A stretch of DNA of 56,680 nt, taken from the IMG/VR virus record IMGVR_UViG_3300045125_000107, positions 1 to 56,680 of that record; one strand, given 5' to 3'. Source of the DNA: a virus. Of the stretch, positions 47,075-56,142 are shown piece by piece. Under the pieces are notes generated by a model. It did not search any database, had not been told where the DNA came from, and saw only the letters and a list, made by a program, of their open reading frames with translations. A program made the position numbers and the translations under genes. Positions within the stretch are counted from its first letter, which is position 1. Every line of letters starts with the position of its first letter.

Positions 47075-47289
47075 ATGCAGAACTGGTTCCCCACCCTCAA
47101 CGACGCGCTCGCCGCCGAAGACCTTGTCTCGGCCTGGCCTCGGCGTCAACCTGAGCGTACGGCGAGACGCGCGGTCTCTCGGCTGGCGGTCGCTGGATCA
47201 GCATCACCCGCGACGAGCAGGGCCGCTACGAGCGCCCGATCCACTACGCCCAGGTTCCCGCCACCTACCCCTCGGAGTACAACCTGTGA
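47075..47289 (+). CDS. small early protein, about 70 aa (paralogue of 45156)
   Basis: MQNWFPTLNDALAAEDLVSG, (slips) YGETR, GGRWISITRDEQGRYERPIH, YAQVPATYPSEYNL to TGA 47287-47289. Paralogous to the 45156 protein, as described there. The next gene starts within the stop (GTGA). Confidence 0.5.
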
Positions 47290-47483
47290 CCCCGGTTTCC
47301 GCCAAGAGTTCCGCAAGCTCGCCCCCTGCCGACGCCCTCATCGTGCTGGGCTGGCTCCTTGACCCCGGTATGGACGACCCGCACCCGGACCTGCCAGACG
47401 ACATGATCGACGCCCTGCAGCCGCTCTACAAGGCCTACCGCGCCCAGTACGACGCGCTGGTCGCCACGAGCGAGGAGGCCTGA
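47286..47483 (+). CDS. small acidic protein, 65 aa
   Basis: Intact frame from GTG 47286: VTPVSAKSSASSPPADALIV, LGWLLDPGMDDPHPDLPDDM, IDALQPLYKAYRAQYDALVA, TSEEA. Acidic proline-containing loop between helices. Unknown function. Not frameshifted, so its sequence is reliable. Confidence 0.5.
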   Translation: MTPVSAKSSASSPPADALIVLGWLLDPGMDDPHPDLPDDMIDALQPLYKAYRAQYDALVATSEEA

Positions 47484-47486
47484 GCC

Positions 47487-47659
47487 ATGACGCACACGAC
47501 CAGCGACCCTTCCTCTTCGCGACGGCGACGCACTGCAGGCCCTGCGTAGGCTCCGAGGCTCTGCTCAGCGCCCTGCAGTACGAGCACCCCGAGATCGTCC
47601 GCCACCTGCAGGACCGCGCCGCGACGTACCGCGCCGCCGCAGCGGAGGACGTCGCGTGA
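47487..47659 (+). CDS. small helical protein, about 57 aa
   Basis: MTHTTSDPFLFATATDALQA (slip), LRSAEALLSALQYEHPEIVR (slips), HLQDRAATYRAAAAEDVA. GTGA overlap with the next gene at 47656. Unknown. Confidence 0.4.
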
Positions 47660-47925
47660 CCCCGCTGAGCGCCCATGTGGTGCGACCACTGCGCGGCCGA
47701 TGTGCGGCCCGCAGGCATCCGTGCCTGCCTGCGGAAGGTCTGCGAGACCAAGGCGAAACTGGCCGAGCGCGACAGGACCCCGGGCCCACGAGCGGCCGGT
47801 GGCGGCAGTGGCGCGAGGAGCAGCTGGCCAGGATCTCGCCCGAACGCGCGCTCGCCTCGCCAAACTCGAGGCCGACGCCCCGCCGCAAGAGGCTCGGCCA
47901 CCTGCTGACGGGAGACGTCGCATGA
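47656..47925 (+). CDS. small cysteine-containing protein, about 88 aa
   Basis: GTG 47656: VTPLSA, then MWCDHCAADVRPAGIRACLR, KVCETKAKLAERDRTPG, WREEQLARISPERA, RLAKLEADAPPQEARPPADG. CxxC followed by two spaced Cys (C..KxC) suggests a zinc site with a helical tail. Three indels. Ends in ATGA with the next start. Confidence 0.45.
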   Translation: MTPLSAHVVRPLRGRCAARRHPCLPAEGLRDQGETGRARQDPGPTSGRWRQWREEQLARISPERALASPNSRPTPRRKRLGHLLTGDVA

Positions 47926-48035
47926 CCGGCGCTGACTGGGCAACGGTGGCTTGCGTCACCGGGGCAGCGATCATCGCCGCCACCGGTCATGATGGCTGGG
48001 ACTGGTTCCTCTTTTTAGGGTATCTCGCGTTATGA
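47922..48035 (+). CDS. 37-residue membrane peptide
   Basis: Intact: MTGADWATVACVTGAAIIAA then TGHDGWDWFLFLGYLAL. Two hydrophobic halves around a GHDGWDW turn; could span the membrane once or hairpin. Coupled both sides through ATGA overlaps. Early small membrane proteins often act on host functions, but nothing in the sequence shows this. Confidence 0.45.
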   Translation: MTGADWATVACVTGAAIIAATGHDGWDWFLFLGYLAL

Positions 48036-48274
48036 CCGACCAATCAGCAGTAGAGCGCCAGAAGGGCAACGGAGAGTGAGGCGCTGCCAGCCCTACGAAC
48101 TGTACAATTGCCAGGCTGACCTACCGGACGCCGGCGGGTCGGCCTCGCTACTACCACACGAAGGTTGCGGCGGTATCAATCGAGGCAGCGCTGGAATTGG
48201 CCGAGCGCCACCTCGCAAATGACAGGCGCAGGATCGCGCACACCATCGAAGATATGGAGGCTTTCGCGTTATGA
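48032..48274 (+). CDS. small hypothetical protein, about 75 aa
   Basis: MTDQSAVERQKGNGE, then frame 3: TYRTPAGRPRYYHTKVAAVS, IEAALELAERHLANDRRRIA, HTIEDMEAFAL. N-terminal half damaged. The stop overlaps the next ATG. Confidence 0.45.
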
Positions 48275-48589
48275 CCGACGCCACCGACCCGCACCACCCA
48301 CCCCCGAACGCACAGCCGAGGAAAACTAAGATGGATAGACCCGAAACAATTTCGCTTCTTCGCCATGCTCATGACGAAGTGATCACCCTTCGCAGGCGCA
48401 TCGCCGAACTGGATGCCCAAGGCCCACGCCTACGACACGATTGCTGCAACGGTGCGGCTCAATGTCCGCGAGGGCGGCGGGTATGCTGGCGTTGATGTTG
48501 CTTGGCGACTGCAGAGGCCGTCAAAGCTTTGATCGCAGAGCGGGAGGCGGAAAGGTCCGAACCCGCAGCCGAGGAGAGCGAGGAAGTGA
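48271..48589 (+). CDS. coiled-coil hypothetical protein, about 105 aa
   Basis: MTDATDPHHPPPNAQPRKTK, MDRPETISLLRHAHDEVITL, RRRIAELDAQ, then AHAYDTIAATVRLNVREGGG, YAGVDVAWRLQ, AVKALIAEREAERSEPAA. The EI..LR..(I)..L.A.A.AYD.I........(R)...G......W.L(Q)..V..L...R pattern recurs in phage early proteins without known role. Three indels. Confidence 0.5.
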
Positions 48590-48751
48590 GCGAGGAACCC
48601 GATCTTCTCCACGCGCGAGGCTTTGATCGCATGGATCGAGAACCGCGTCGTTGGCATGCGTAATGCAGATGGGCGCGCGCAGATGGAAGCCCTTGCACAT
48701 ATCCGCCGCGTGGTCCGCGACAATGGGCATTTGACAGGAGCGCCAGTATGA
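48586..48751 (+). CDS. small helical protein, about 55 aa
   Basis: GTG 48586 (VSEEPDLF, slip) TREALIAWIENRVVGMRNAD, GRAQMEALAHIRRVVRDNGH, LTGAPV. Stop overlaps the next ATG. Confidence 0.45.
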
Positions 48752-48911
48752 ACACCCCCACACCGAGCAAGCCTGATGCGTGGGAATGCTTTCAGGATGC
48801 CGCCTATTACGACATGTGGTGCGTCCGCCCTCTCGGATGCCGGACATTTGGCGAAGGATTTCACCTGAGTCAACGGTGGCGAAGCGAAGAGCCTGTTGCG
48901 CCTCCATTTGA
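48748..48911 (+). CDS. small hypothetical protein, about 54 aa
   Basis: MNTPTPSKPDAWECFQDAAY, YDMWCVRPLGCRTFGEGFHL, then (frame change) STVAKRRACCASI. A second, diverged copy of the DAA(Y)Y..WCVRP.G.RTFGE.FH block opens the 49379 gene, so the family is duplicated. Confidence 0.45.
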
Positions 48912-49371
48912 ACCGCCGCCCCGCACCGACCGGAGGATCCCGGAGTGGCACTTCGGCCCATGAACAGCGCACTGAAAGATGGCAGTTACGTCCTCGCCAA
49001 AACAGGCGATCGGATGGCGAGCGGTGAGTCATCTCCAATCGTTGGTTCGGTATCCGCTGGATTGGCCCCGGCGATTGGGCGCTGTTCCCGGCTTCGGGTT
49101 GCGGCGATAGCTGGCTTTGCCAGGCTGGAGCTTCCTCTCCGCCATCACCCCGCGCGCACTGGCCCGACAAGCTGGTGATCGCGCGGGAGGCGTTGGAGGC
49201 GGCTAGGTCATTCTACGGGGCGCACCCGATGGAAAGCGCTGCATTGCTACGGCAGAAGCGCTTGCTGAGCCAGCACTGGCATGGGTGACGGCCATTCGCC
49301 CTGTAGACAGAATCGGCATATTGCGCGATCAGATTGCCGATCAGGTCAGAAAGCCGCTCTCGCCGCAATAG
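48912..49371 (+). CDS. two small hypothetical proteins, frameshifted
   Basis: First: NSALKDGSYVLAKTGDRMAS (48963 on), then in another frame LDWPGDWALFPASG, resembling phage early proteins ending in a PLDxPGxxALxP strand. Second: VIAREALEAARSFYGAHPME, SAALLRQK (49180-49255), ALAEPALAWVTAIRP, VDRIGILRDQIAD, to TAG 49369-49371. Boundaries are uncertain, with at least four indels. Confidence 0.3.
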
Positions 49372-49378
49372 GTGACGC

Positions 49379-49870
49379 GTGACCGAGCGTTGCGAGGAAC
49401 AAAGAACGCAGCCCGATGCCGCCCGTTACCGCCTGCGGTGCGTCGCCCTCAGCCGGCCGCCGGACATCTGGCGAAGAGTTTCACGTGATCGCGGTGGCGA
49501 AGTTCCAGAGTTCGTATTCACGCGGGAGGACCGAGGATCAGGCGGAGCGGCGATGGCAGGAGTCGAAGGCGCGACGCATATGCTGGCCCGTCGGAGGATG
49601 GAACCCGTGCACCGTCGGAGTCTGCAGCGGCACCGGAGGGTCAAGTGTGATGGCGCACCCCGCCGCAGGGGCGCTAGATGCCACAAAAGACTGCCGATTG
49701 ACGCGGCTGCGGCGCACATGCGAGCGCTGGCCGCGTGCTGGACTGAGTCCTCTGACCCCACGGCGGTGCTGTCAACTGACGCGCTACTGCGATCCGATCG
49801 AAGCCCAATCACTCGCATCGCAGAGCTTGAAGCGCTGGTAGAGCGGGCGCGGAGGAAGGCTGGCGAGTAG
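49379..49870 (+). CDS. hypothetical protein, up to 163 aa
   Basis: GTG 49379: TERCEEQRTQPDAARYRLRC, then (slips) RTSGEEFHVIAVAKFQSSYS, a damaged middle, and a clean helical end AAAHMRALAACWTES, ITRIAELEALVERARRKAGE to TAG. N-terminal block is a paralogue of the 48748 protein. It may be two genes joined by frameshift. Confidence 0.35.
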   Translation: MTERCEEQRTQPDAARYRLRCVALSRPPDIWRRVSRDRGGEVPEFVFTREDRGSGGAAMAGVEGATHMLARRRMEPVHRRSLQRHRRVKCDGAPRRRGARCHKRLPIDAAAAHMRALAACWTESSDPTAVLSTDALLRSDRSPITRIAELEALVERARRKAGE

Positions 49871-49910
49871 CAGGATACGCGGCCATTGACCAGAGGACTG
49901 CGTGCGGATC

Positions 49911-50012
49911 ATGAAGCATGGTGTTTGGAGCGACCCCGTGCCGTGCACATGCGGCTACACTGATGCGTGGAGGACATGGGACGCTCTCACCTCACTGGAA
50001 CCCCGCACATGA
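49911..50012 (+). CDS. 33-residue cysteine-containing peptide
   Basis: Intact: MKHGVWSDPVPCTCGYTDAW then RTWDALTSLEPRT. One CxC pair. TGA overlaps the next ATG (50009). Translational coupling is the main evidence. Confidence 0.4.
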   Translation: MKHGVWSDPVPCTCGYTDAWRTWDALTSLEPRT

Positions 50013-50300
50013 CCTGCAAGGACTGCGGGCATCGTGACCCGTATTCGCTAAAGCGCTGTTGGGCGCCGCAATCCGCCCGATCTGCGCACTCCGCATCGAG
50101 GCGACTGCGGAAATGCCTTATCGACCACAAAATGTCGGTGACGCGATTTTGCGGAACTGGTCGGGTTTGATCGGGGCATGATCGGCAGTCTGCTTGCTTT
50201 TAACCGTCCACCCACACTCCAGTTCATTGAATGCGCTGCGCAGGTTTTTGGCGTCCGCGCAGGATGGCTGGCTTTTGGAGAGGAGCCTGAGAATGGCTGA
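50009..50300 (+). CDS. XRE/Cro-type helix-turn-helix regulator, about 95 aa
   Basis: ATG 50009 (MTCKDCGHRDPYSLK). After two slips: RPQNVGDAILR, GMIGSLLAFNRPPTLQFIEC, AAQVFGVRAGWLAFGEEPEN. The ...LLAFNR.PTL.FIE..A.VFGV..GWLAFGE segment is the end of a CI/Cro-like helix-turn-helix domain (helix 5 and GWLAFGEGP). A short single-domain form, as in Cro-like repressors. It may control the early promoters. N-terminal helices are only partly readable. Confidence 0.5.
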
Positions 50301-50589
50301 TCAAGAAGAAATGACCATGCTTTATTCGTTCACCGACCAATCGGCCAGCTTTGTGCACGGCTTTGAGGCTGGTGCAATCTCGGTGCGCATGAAGTCAGAC
50401 GAACCGCTCATTGACCTAGGCTACGAGGAAGGTTTTCCGATCCATTCGGCCAACGTTGAACTGCTTCAACGCATGTGCGCGTGCTATGGGTACGATCTGG
50501 AAACGAAGCCGACTGACTACAATGAGTGGACTGCGGCTCGCATGGAAAAGCGGATGAAACCACGCCCCACGCTTGCGGTGGTCTCATGA
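50293..50589 (+). CDS. hypothetical protein, 98 aa
   Basis: Intact frame behind GAGAGGAGCCTGAGA. MADQEEMTMLYSFTDQSASF, VHGFEAGAISVRMKSDEPLI, DLGYEEGFPIHSANVELLQR, MCACYGYDLETKPTDYNEWT. The SF(T)HGFE.G.I..RM.........FP.H..N.E...R....GY......... pattern is a frequent small phage protein of unknown role. The stop overlaps the next ATG. Confidence 0.6.
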   Translation: MADQEEMTMLYSFTDQSASFVHGFEAGAISVRMKSDEPLIDLGYEEGFPIHSANVELLQRMCACYGYDLETKPTDYNEWTAARMEKRMKPRPTLAVVS

Positions 50590-50762
50590 CCCGCGAAGAC
50601 CTCATAGCCTGGTGGGATAGGCTGAACCCGGAGCCGCGTGACAGTGCCGTCAACGTCATGGACCTCACAAGCGAAGAGCTTGGTCCGTGGTGCGACTGGT
50701 ACGAACGGCAGGCCGAGTTCGACACCCTCCTCGACGCAGGCGAACCCGCTGGCCAGCGGTGA
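50586..50762 (+). CDS. small acidic protein, 58 aa
   Basis: Intact: MTREDLIAWWDRLNPEPRDS, AVNVMDLTSEELGPWCDWYE, RQAEFDTLLDAGEPAGQR. Acidic, tryptophan-rich; such small acidic phage proteins sometimes mimic DNA, but there is no direct evidence for that here. Coupled by ATGA upstream and TGATG downstream. Confidence 0.55.
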   Translation: MTREDLIAWWDRLNPEPRDSAVNVMDLTSEELGPWCDWYERQAEFDTLLDAGEPAGQR

Positions 50763-51128
50763 TGACGATGTGCTGAGTCGGGCGAGTTTCGCCGTCATGC
50801 CATGGTCGCGTATGTCGGCCGATATGGGCGGCAACAACTGGAAGCAAGGCGTCGTAGATAAGCAGCGTGCGTCTGGCCTCACTCTACGCAGCCTCCTCGC
50901 GCAGGCATTGCTAAAGCACAGGAGGTCGCTGATATTGAGATACCGAAGGCTTCATGGCCTCGATGGCCGCCGTGTCCTGTGGACATGTGGCAGCCAGTCA
51001 CAATCTTGCGCCGGAGACGGTAAGGCTGCCACGCACCCGACTGCCGCTTTCGACGCGCTGGTGGGCATGACTGGCAGTACGCCATACCGACATCATCGCC
51101 TACAAAAACCTGAGGAGGGTTCAGGCAT
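50762..51128 (+). CDS. hypothetical protein, frameshifted
   Basis: ATG 50762. Fragments: SRASFAVM, YVGRYGRQQLEARR, KAQEVADIEIPKASWPRWPP, CPVDMWQPVTILRRR and, near the end, TDIIAYKNLRRVQA. The final ADII.YK segment resembles early proteins ending in a beta-strand. Two or more small genes possible. Confidence 0.3.
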
Positions 51129-51395
51129 GATGAGATGCTGAAGAACTGGAAGGCAACACTACAGAGGCGCAGCACAACAGCTAAAGCCATCGCATCGCAA
51201 TGGGCGATGAGTCGCCAATGCCTTTACAATGGTGACGGCGCTGAAGCTGCGCGGCGAGCGTGGCATGAGCGGTGGGCCGGCTCCGCGATGTTAACGAGCC
51301 GTACTGGTATGACTATATCTGACGCAGCGGACGCCGCTTATGCAGCCCTCCGCGCGCACCTGGAGCAGCAGGAGGTGGGGCGTGGGGATGCCTGA
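51127..51395 (+). CDS. hypothetical protein, 86-89 aa
   Basis: MLKNWKATLQRRSTTAKAIA, SQWAMSRQCLYNGDGAEAAR, RAWHERWAGSAMLTSRTGMT, ISDAADAAYAALRAHLEQQE, VGRGDA. Open over 261 bases from ATG 51135; an ATG at 51127 could be used with one indel. Lysine/arginine-rich start, alanine-rich helical end. Confidence 0.45.
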
Positions 51396-51471
51396 CCACC
51401 TGCGCGCATGGCTGCGCCTGAACTTCGGCTGGGATGATCTCGACTGGCATCCCGACGACATTCAGGCCTGA
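51388..51471 (+). CDS. 27-residue micro-ORF
   Basis: MPDHLRAWLRLNFGWDDLDW then HPDDIQA, intact, starting inside the end of the preceding gene (GGAGGTGGGG upstream). Tryptophan/aspartate-rich. Confidence 0.4.
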   Translation: MPDHLRAWLRLNFGWDDLDWHPDDIQA

Positions 51472-51693
51472 GGACACACCTAAGGCCCTGCCGGCTGTTC
51501 GTTCTGTTCGCCATTCTCCGTGATGGCGTCCGACCATCCTCAGCGTCGCCTTGCTGGGCCTCGCTGGCCTACGTGGCGCTCGCCCGGCCTGATCGGCCGC
51601 GCCATACGCAGGGCCGCCGACTCGAAGCATCCTGGCTCGACACTGCGCGGAGGGCGATGCCTGCCACAGCGACGCTCAACCGCGGAGACCAAC
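51472..51693 (+). other. damaged stretch, one unresolved small gene
   Basis: Contains YVALARPDRPRHTQGRRLEA and DTARRAMPATATLNRGD in one frame, preceded by a hydrophobic SVALLGLAGL stretch in another. This would fit a signal-anchor or lipoprotein-like start followed by a basic tail, but no single frame supports it. Confidence 0.25.
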
Positions 51694-51882
51694 ATGACCG
51701 ACGCATAGGGCTCATCAGCCTGCTGCACTGCGCGTGCGGACGCCTCGCTAAGCGCCGAACTGCGCCGCCTCGAGCTCCCCCAGCTGAGCCGGGCCTGCGT
51801 GGAGTACGGCAAGCGGCGCGGCTATACGGCCTTCCGCGACTTCCATGTGCGCAACCTGATCAACGCGAAGGCCGCAGCATGA
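51694..51882 (+). CDS. small hypothetical protein, about 62 aa
   Basis: GGAGACCAAC precedes ATG 51694. MTDA, slip, GLISLLHCA, SLSAELRRLELPQLSRACVE, YGKRRGYTAFRDFHVRNLIN, AKAAA. The L...YG.RRGY.AFRD.HVR..I pattern is shared by short phage early proteins. Overlaps the next start. Confidence 0.5.
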
Positions 51883-52097
51883 GCGGCATTGCAGACGCCA
51901 TCGCCAAAGCCGGCGGCCGCCGCTTCTTCGCCGAGAGCCTCGAACCCGCCCGTGTCCGTGCAGGCCGTGTGCCGAGTGGGTGCGTCGGGGCTGGGTTCCG
52001 CCCACCCGCGCCCTCGAGATCGAGCGCATGTACGGCGCTGGACCGGGCGTACCTCGTAAAGCCCACGCTGGTGGCCCTCGTTGGCGAGCCGGGTTGA
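51879..52097 (+). CDS. small hypothetical protein, about 72 aa
   Basis: MSGIADAIAKAGGRRFFAES, LEP, slips, EWVRRGWVPPTRALEIERMY, GAGPG and YLVKPTLVALVGEPG. The W.PPTRALEIERMY helix is distinctive. TGA overlaps the methyltransferase ATG. Confidence 0.4.
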   Translation: MSGIADAIAKAGGRRFFAESLEPARVRAGRVPSGCVGAGFRPPAPSRSSACTALDRAYLVKPTLVALVGEPG

Positions 52098-54036
52098 TGC
52101 GCTACGGCTCTGGTCTGCAGCAGGCATGAGGCCGCCACAGCCGCGTGGCACCACATGGGCTGGGAGGCCCGCGTTCTTCTCAGAGATTGAGAAGTTTCCC
52201 CGCGCCGTTCTGCAACACCACTATCCCGAACGTCCCGCTGCACGGTGACTTCACCACCATCAAGCGAGAACCAATATGGCAGCATCGACCTCCTTGTCGG
52301 CGGGACGCCCTCGCCAATCCTTCAGCGTTGCCAGGATTGCGAGGCGGACTGGCTGACGACACGTGGCAACCTCGCCCTTGAGTTTTGCCGACTTGCTCAG
52401 CGCGAGCGTCCCCGGTGGATTGTCTGGGAAAATGTCCCCGGTGTCCTGTCATCGAATGGAGGACGGGACTTTGGTTCCATCCTCGGGGCGCTGGAAGACC
52501 TCGGGTATGGTCTCGCGTACCGAGTGCTTGACGCTCAGTACTTCGGAGTGGCCCAGCGCCGCCGCCGTGTGTTCGTTGTCGGATACCTTGGAGACTGGCG
52601 TCCTGCCGCAGCGGTTACTCTTTGAGCGCCACAGCCTGCGCAGGGCATCCGCGCCGCGCCGAGAGAAAGGGGCAAAGCGCTCGCCGCCGATGCTGCAGCA
52701 CGCGCTGAGGCGGTAGCGCGGCAGGGGTGGGCTGGACTCTGGCGTGACACGATTTCGAGTGCGGCGGATTGACTCCAGCAGCCGCAGCGTTAGTAGCCCA
52801 ATTTTGCGCACAGGTGCCGACATGGGCCACGGCTGTGAAGCGCTTGCTACGGTCGGCACGTTGGTGCACGCGCCGCCCGGTGAAGGCGGCGTGCAGGGCG
52901 ACTTTGATCACATCGTGCCGGTAATCAGCCCTGCCTTGAACACGCAGAGCGGATCGCACCACGCGCCGGACACCAAGGCCAATGTGAAGTTCAGCGGCAA
53001 TATGTCCGTGCCCGACTGCCAGACGGATGGTCAACGTCACGCGAAATCCGGGCGGCCACGGCGGCAACAACACCGCGGCGATCGACCGTATACGGGCACG
53101 GATGGCGACACTCGCGGTGCCTGATCCCCGTGCCCAGAAGATCCGCCGGCGCCGTTGCGAACCTCCTGATAGCGGCCCCGATGGTGTCGGCAGGATGGCA
53201 TCGCGTACACACTTGAGGCGCGTGCCGAAGTGCAGGCAGTCGCGTTCGCTCAGAACAGCCGTGACGAGGTTCGTTTGTTGCCTGGCGATGGGGTGGTCGC
53301 GGTAGCGCGCACCCCAAACACAATGTGGTTTTGTGACGGAGGACGGCACAGGCCGTGGGGTCGCCTGGTTCCTGTAGCCTTCTACACCACCCAGATCACC
53401 AGTTCAGCAAACGGCAGCAACCCAAAGCCGGGAGATGCCTGTCACCCGCTCGCAGCCGGCGCACATCCTCCTGTGATTGCCTTCAGCGCCAAGGACTACG
53501 GCGCCGATGCAGCCAGGCGTCTCACCAACCCTGCGCGCAGGCGGCTTCACTGGCAGTCACCAAAACGGCGGCATCATGCCGAGCCGTCGCCTTTGCCCAA
53601 AACAGCCGCGACGAGGTTCGCTTGTTTGGCGATGATGGCCAATCGAGTTGGCGCGTTATCCGCGAAGTCCGGCATGAAGCAGCAGTGCTACATCGCCCAG
53701 CCCTGACAGCATCATGCCGATGAACAGCGGCAAGGACTACAAGGCGCGGCCTACGGATGTGGCGCGGCGGATCATGGCCGGCGGGCCGGTTGGCGGTAAT
53801 CAGGGTGGAGATTTTATCGCCGAAGCATGGGACGTGCGCCGCCTTACGCCGCGCGAATGCGAGCGCCTGCAAGGCTTCCCGACACGTTCACCATGATCCC
53901 GTGGCGCGGGAAGCCAGCAGACCAGCGTCCCTGATGGGCCGCGATATAAGGCTCTCAGAACAGCATGGCCGTGCCGGTGATGCGCTGGATCGGCGAGCGT
54001 ATTCAACTGGTGGACGACTTCATCTCTGTATTCTGA
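52097..54036 (+). CDS. cytosine-5 DNA methyltransferase, about 645 aa
   Basis: ATG 52097 (MRYGS-CSGIEAATAAWHHM with slips; motif I). Then FFSEIEKFPRAVLQHHYP, VPLHGDFTTIKREN, GSIDLLVGGTP followed by C-QSFSVAGLRGGLADD one frame over (motif IV, catalytic Cys), RPRWIVWENVPGVLSS (motif VI, ENV), GLAYRVLDAQYFGVAQRRRR, VFVVGYLGDW (motif VIII). A long target-recognition part has two copies of FAQNSRDEVRL (53243, 53602). Ends VRRLTPRECERLQGFP, IPWRGKP and, in a shifted frame, NSMAVPVMRWIGERIQLVDD, FISVF. Methylates cytosine in phage DNA, likely against restriction. About fifteen indels. Confidence 0.8.
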
Positions 54037-54046
54037 AAGGCTGCCA

Positions 54047-56066
54047 GTGACGAATGTGCAACCTATCTCGCCTCAGCACCGCCGGGTGGAGGCCCCAGTG
54101 TCCTGCGCGACCTGCAGGGCTGGCTCCTGTGGCGCTACGAGCCCGGCGAGACCAAGCCGATCAAGGTGCCCTACTACGCCGACGGGGGCAGGCGTTTCGG
54201 GCCAACGGCAGCCCCAATGACCGTGCCAAGCTGGTCAAGTTCGCTGCCGCGAGGGACGCGGCAGCAAAGCGCGGGATGGACGGGGTGGGCCTCGCCCTCA
54301 TGCCGGAGTTCGGCATCACCGCCACCGACTTCGACCACTGCGTGGACGCGGACGGCAACGTGCCGCGCGAGATCGAGGAGATCGCCGCGCGCACCTACAC
54401 CGAGTACAGCCCCAGCGGGGCGGGCGTGCAGGCCTTCAGCGTGGGCAACTTCGGCGACCGCAAGGCCCCCGCGACAGGCGACACCTACGGTTTCGAGGAC
54501 CTTCGCCAACCGGGGCTTCGTCACATTCACCGGCAACGTCCTGCCGATCTGCGGAGCTCCTCGGCCAAAGAGGACACCGTCGCCGATGACCCCACAATCA
54601 ATTCGATCATCCAGAACCTGTGCGACGCCCGCTTCGGCCCCAAGCGCGTGGACGAGGTCGAAGACGACTTCATGGCGGGCTACGAGCCTCGCCTCGGCCT
54701 CAGCCAGCCGACTATGGAGGCGATCCTCTCCACATTAGCGCCGACATCAGCCGCGACGAGTGGATCAGGGTCGGCATGGCCCTGCACCACGAGTGCGAGG
54801 GCGACGACACCGGCTTCGACCTGTGGAACACGTGGTCTGCCGACGGGGCGACCTACCCCGGAACCGAAGGCCTGCGGGTCCAGTGGGAGAGCTTTGACCG
54901 GCGTGCCGGCGCGGCCCGGAAGCAGGTGACCATGGCCTCAGTCATCAGCATGGCCAAGCGGAACGGCTACACCCACAGCCGCCCCGATAGCGCAACCAGC
55001 CCCGAAGACGTGAAGGCCCGGGTCGAAGCCATCACGGCTGGTGCGCACGGATCGCGGCCGCTTCGGCACCATGCCGATCTACGAGTTGGCCAGCCTGCCG
55101 CCCGGCGAGTGGCTGATCAAGGGCGTGCTGCCCGATGCCGATCTGGCCATCCTCTTCGGGGCGTCAGGCAGCGGCAAGACCTTCGTGGCCCTCGACATGG
55201 CCTTTGCTGTCGCCATGGGCCTGCCGTGGCGCGGGAACCGGGTGAAGCAGGGCAAGGTGGTCATCATCGCCGCAGAAGGCTCTGGTGGCCTCGGCAAGCG
55301 CGCCAGTGCCTACGCCCAGTTCCACGGGATCGACCTGCGCGAGAGCAACCTGCATGTCATACCAGCGGCGCCCAACTTCCTGCGAGGAGGACATCGCCGA
55401 GGTGCTCGCCTCCATCAAGGCACTCGGCGACGTGGCCCTCGTGGTGGTCGATACCCTCGCGCAGGTCACGCCCGGCGCGAATGAGAACGGTGCCGAGGAC
55501 ATGGGCCGGGCGCTCGCCAACCTGCGCATGATCCGCGAGATCAGCAGGCGCCGCTGTCTTGGCGGTCCACCATGCGGGCAAGGATGCCAGCAAGGGCTCG
55601 CGCGGCTGGTCTGGCATCAAGGCCGCAGCGGACGCCCAGATCGAGGTTCTGCGGCACGAGGACGGCCAGCGCGAAATCCATCTGGAGAAGATGAAGGACG
55701 GCGAGGACGGCGTGCGCTTCGGCTTCAAGCTGGAGACCGTCGAGATCGGCACTGACGAGGACGGCGACAGGATCACGTCCTGCGTGGCCGTGGAGGCCGA
55801 GGCTGCCCGTGGCCAAGGCAAACGACCGGCCCAGCAAGGGCGTCGTGCGCTACGGCGCCAATGAGCGCCACGTACTGGAGGTGATCGAGAGCGAATACGC
55901 TGCCGTGGAGAGCGTCAGCGAGACGCTGTTTGTGGCGCGCTGCGCCGAGCTGCTGCCCAAGCCGGATGCAGGAAGCGCGACCAGCGCCTCTTCCTGATGC
56001 GCCGCGCCGTGCAGTCGCTGGTCAAGCGCAAGGACGGCCCGCTCGCCCTTGAACATGGACGTGTAA
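54047..56066 (+). CDS. primase-polymerase fused to RepA-like ATPase, about 670 aa
   Basis: GTG 54047. N-terminal part: LQGWLLWRYEPGETKPIKVP, YYADGGRRFG, MDGVGLALMPEFGITATDFD (acidic metal site), HCVDADGNVPREIEEIAART, YTEYSPSGAGVQAFSVGNFG, as in NrS-1-like/archaeo-eukaryotic-type phage primase-polymerases. Then a PriCT-2-like helical unit (ISADISRDEWIRVGMALHHE). C-terminal ATPase: ADLAILFGASGSGKTFVALD (Walker A), GKVVIIAAEGSGGLGKR, VALVVVDTLAQVTPGANENG (Walker B), LAVHHAGKDASKGSRGWSGI. End LNMDV at TAA 56064-56066. Primes and unwinds at the phage fork. About eight indels. Confidence 0.75.
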
Positions 56067-56084
56067 TTTCTTGCACATCAGGGG

Positions 56085-56142
56085 TTGACGGGGCAAGCGG
56101 ACGCTTTATACGGGGTGCATCAGCTAACGAAGGAGTACCCCA
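56085..56142 (+). promoter_or_regulatory. repeated early promoter/leader motif, copy 5
   Basis: TTGACG (56085), GGGCAAGCGGACGC, TTTATACGG, GCATCAGCTAACGAAGGAGT and then ATG 56143. The best -10-like version (TTTATA/TATACG) of the family. Confidence 0.6.
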
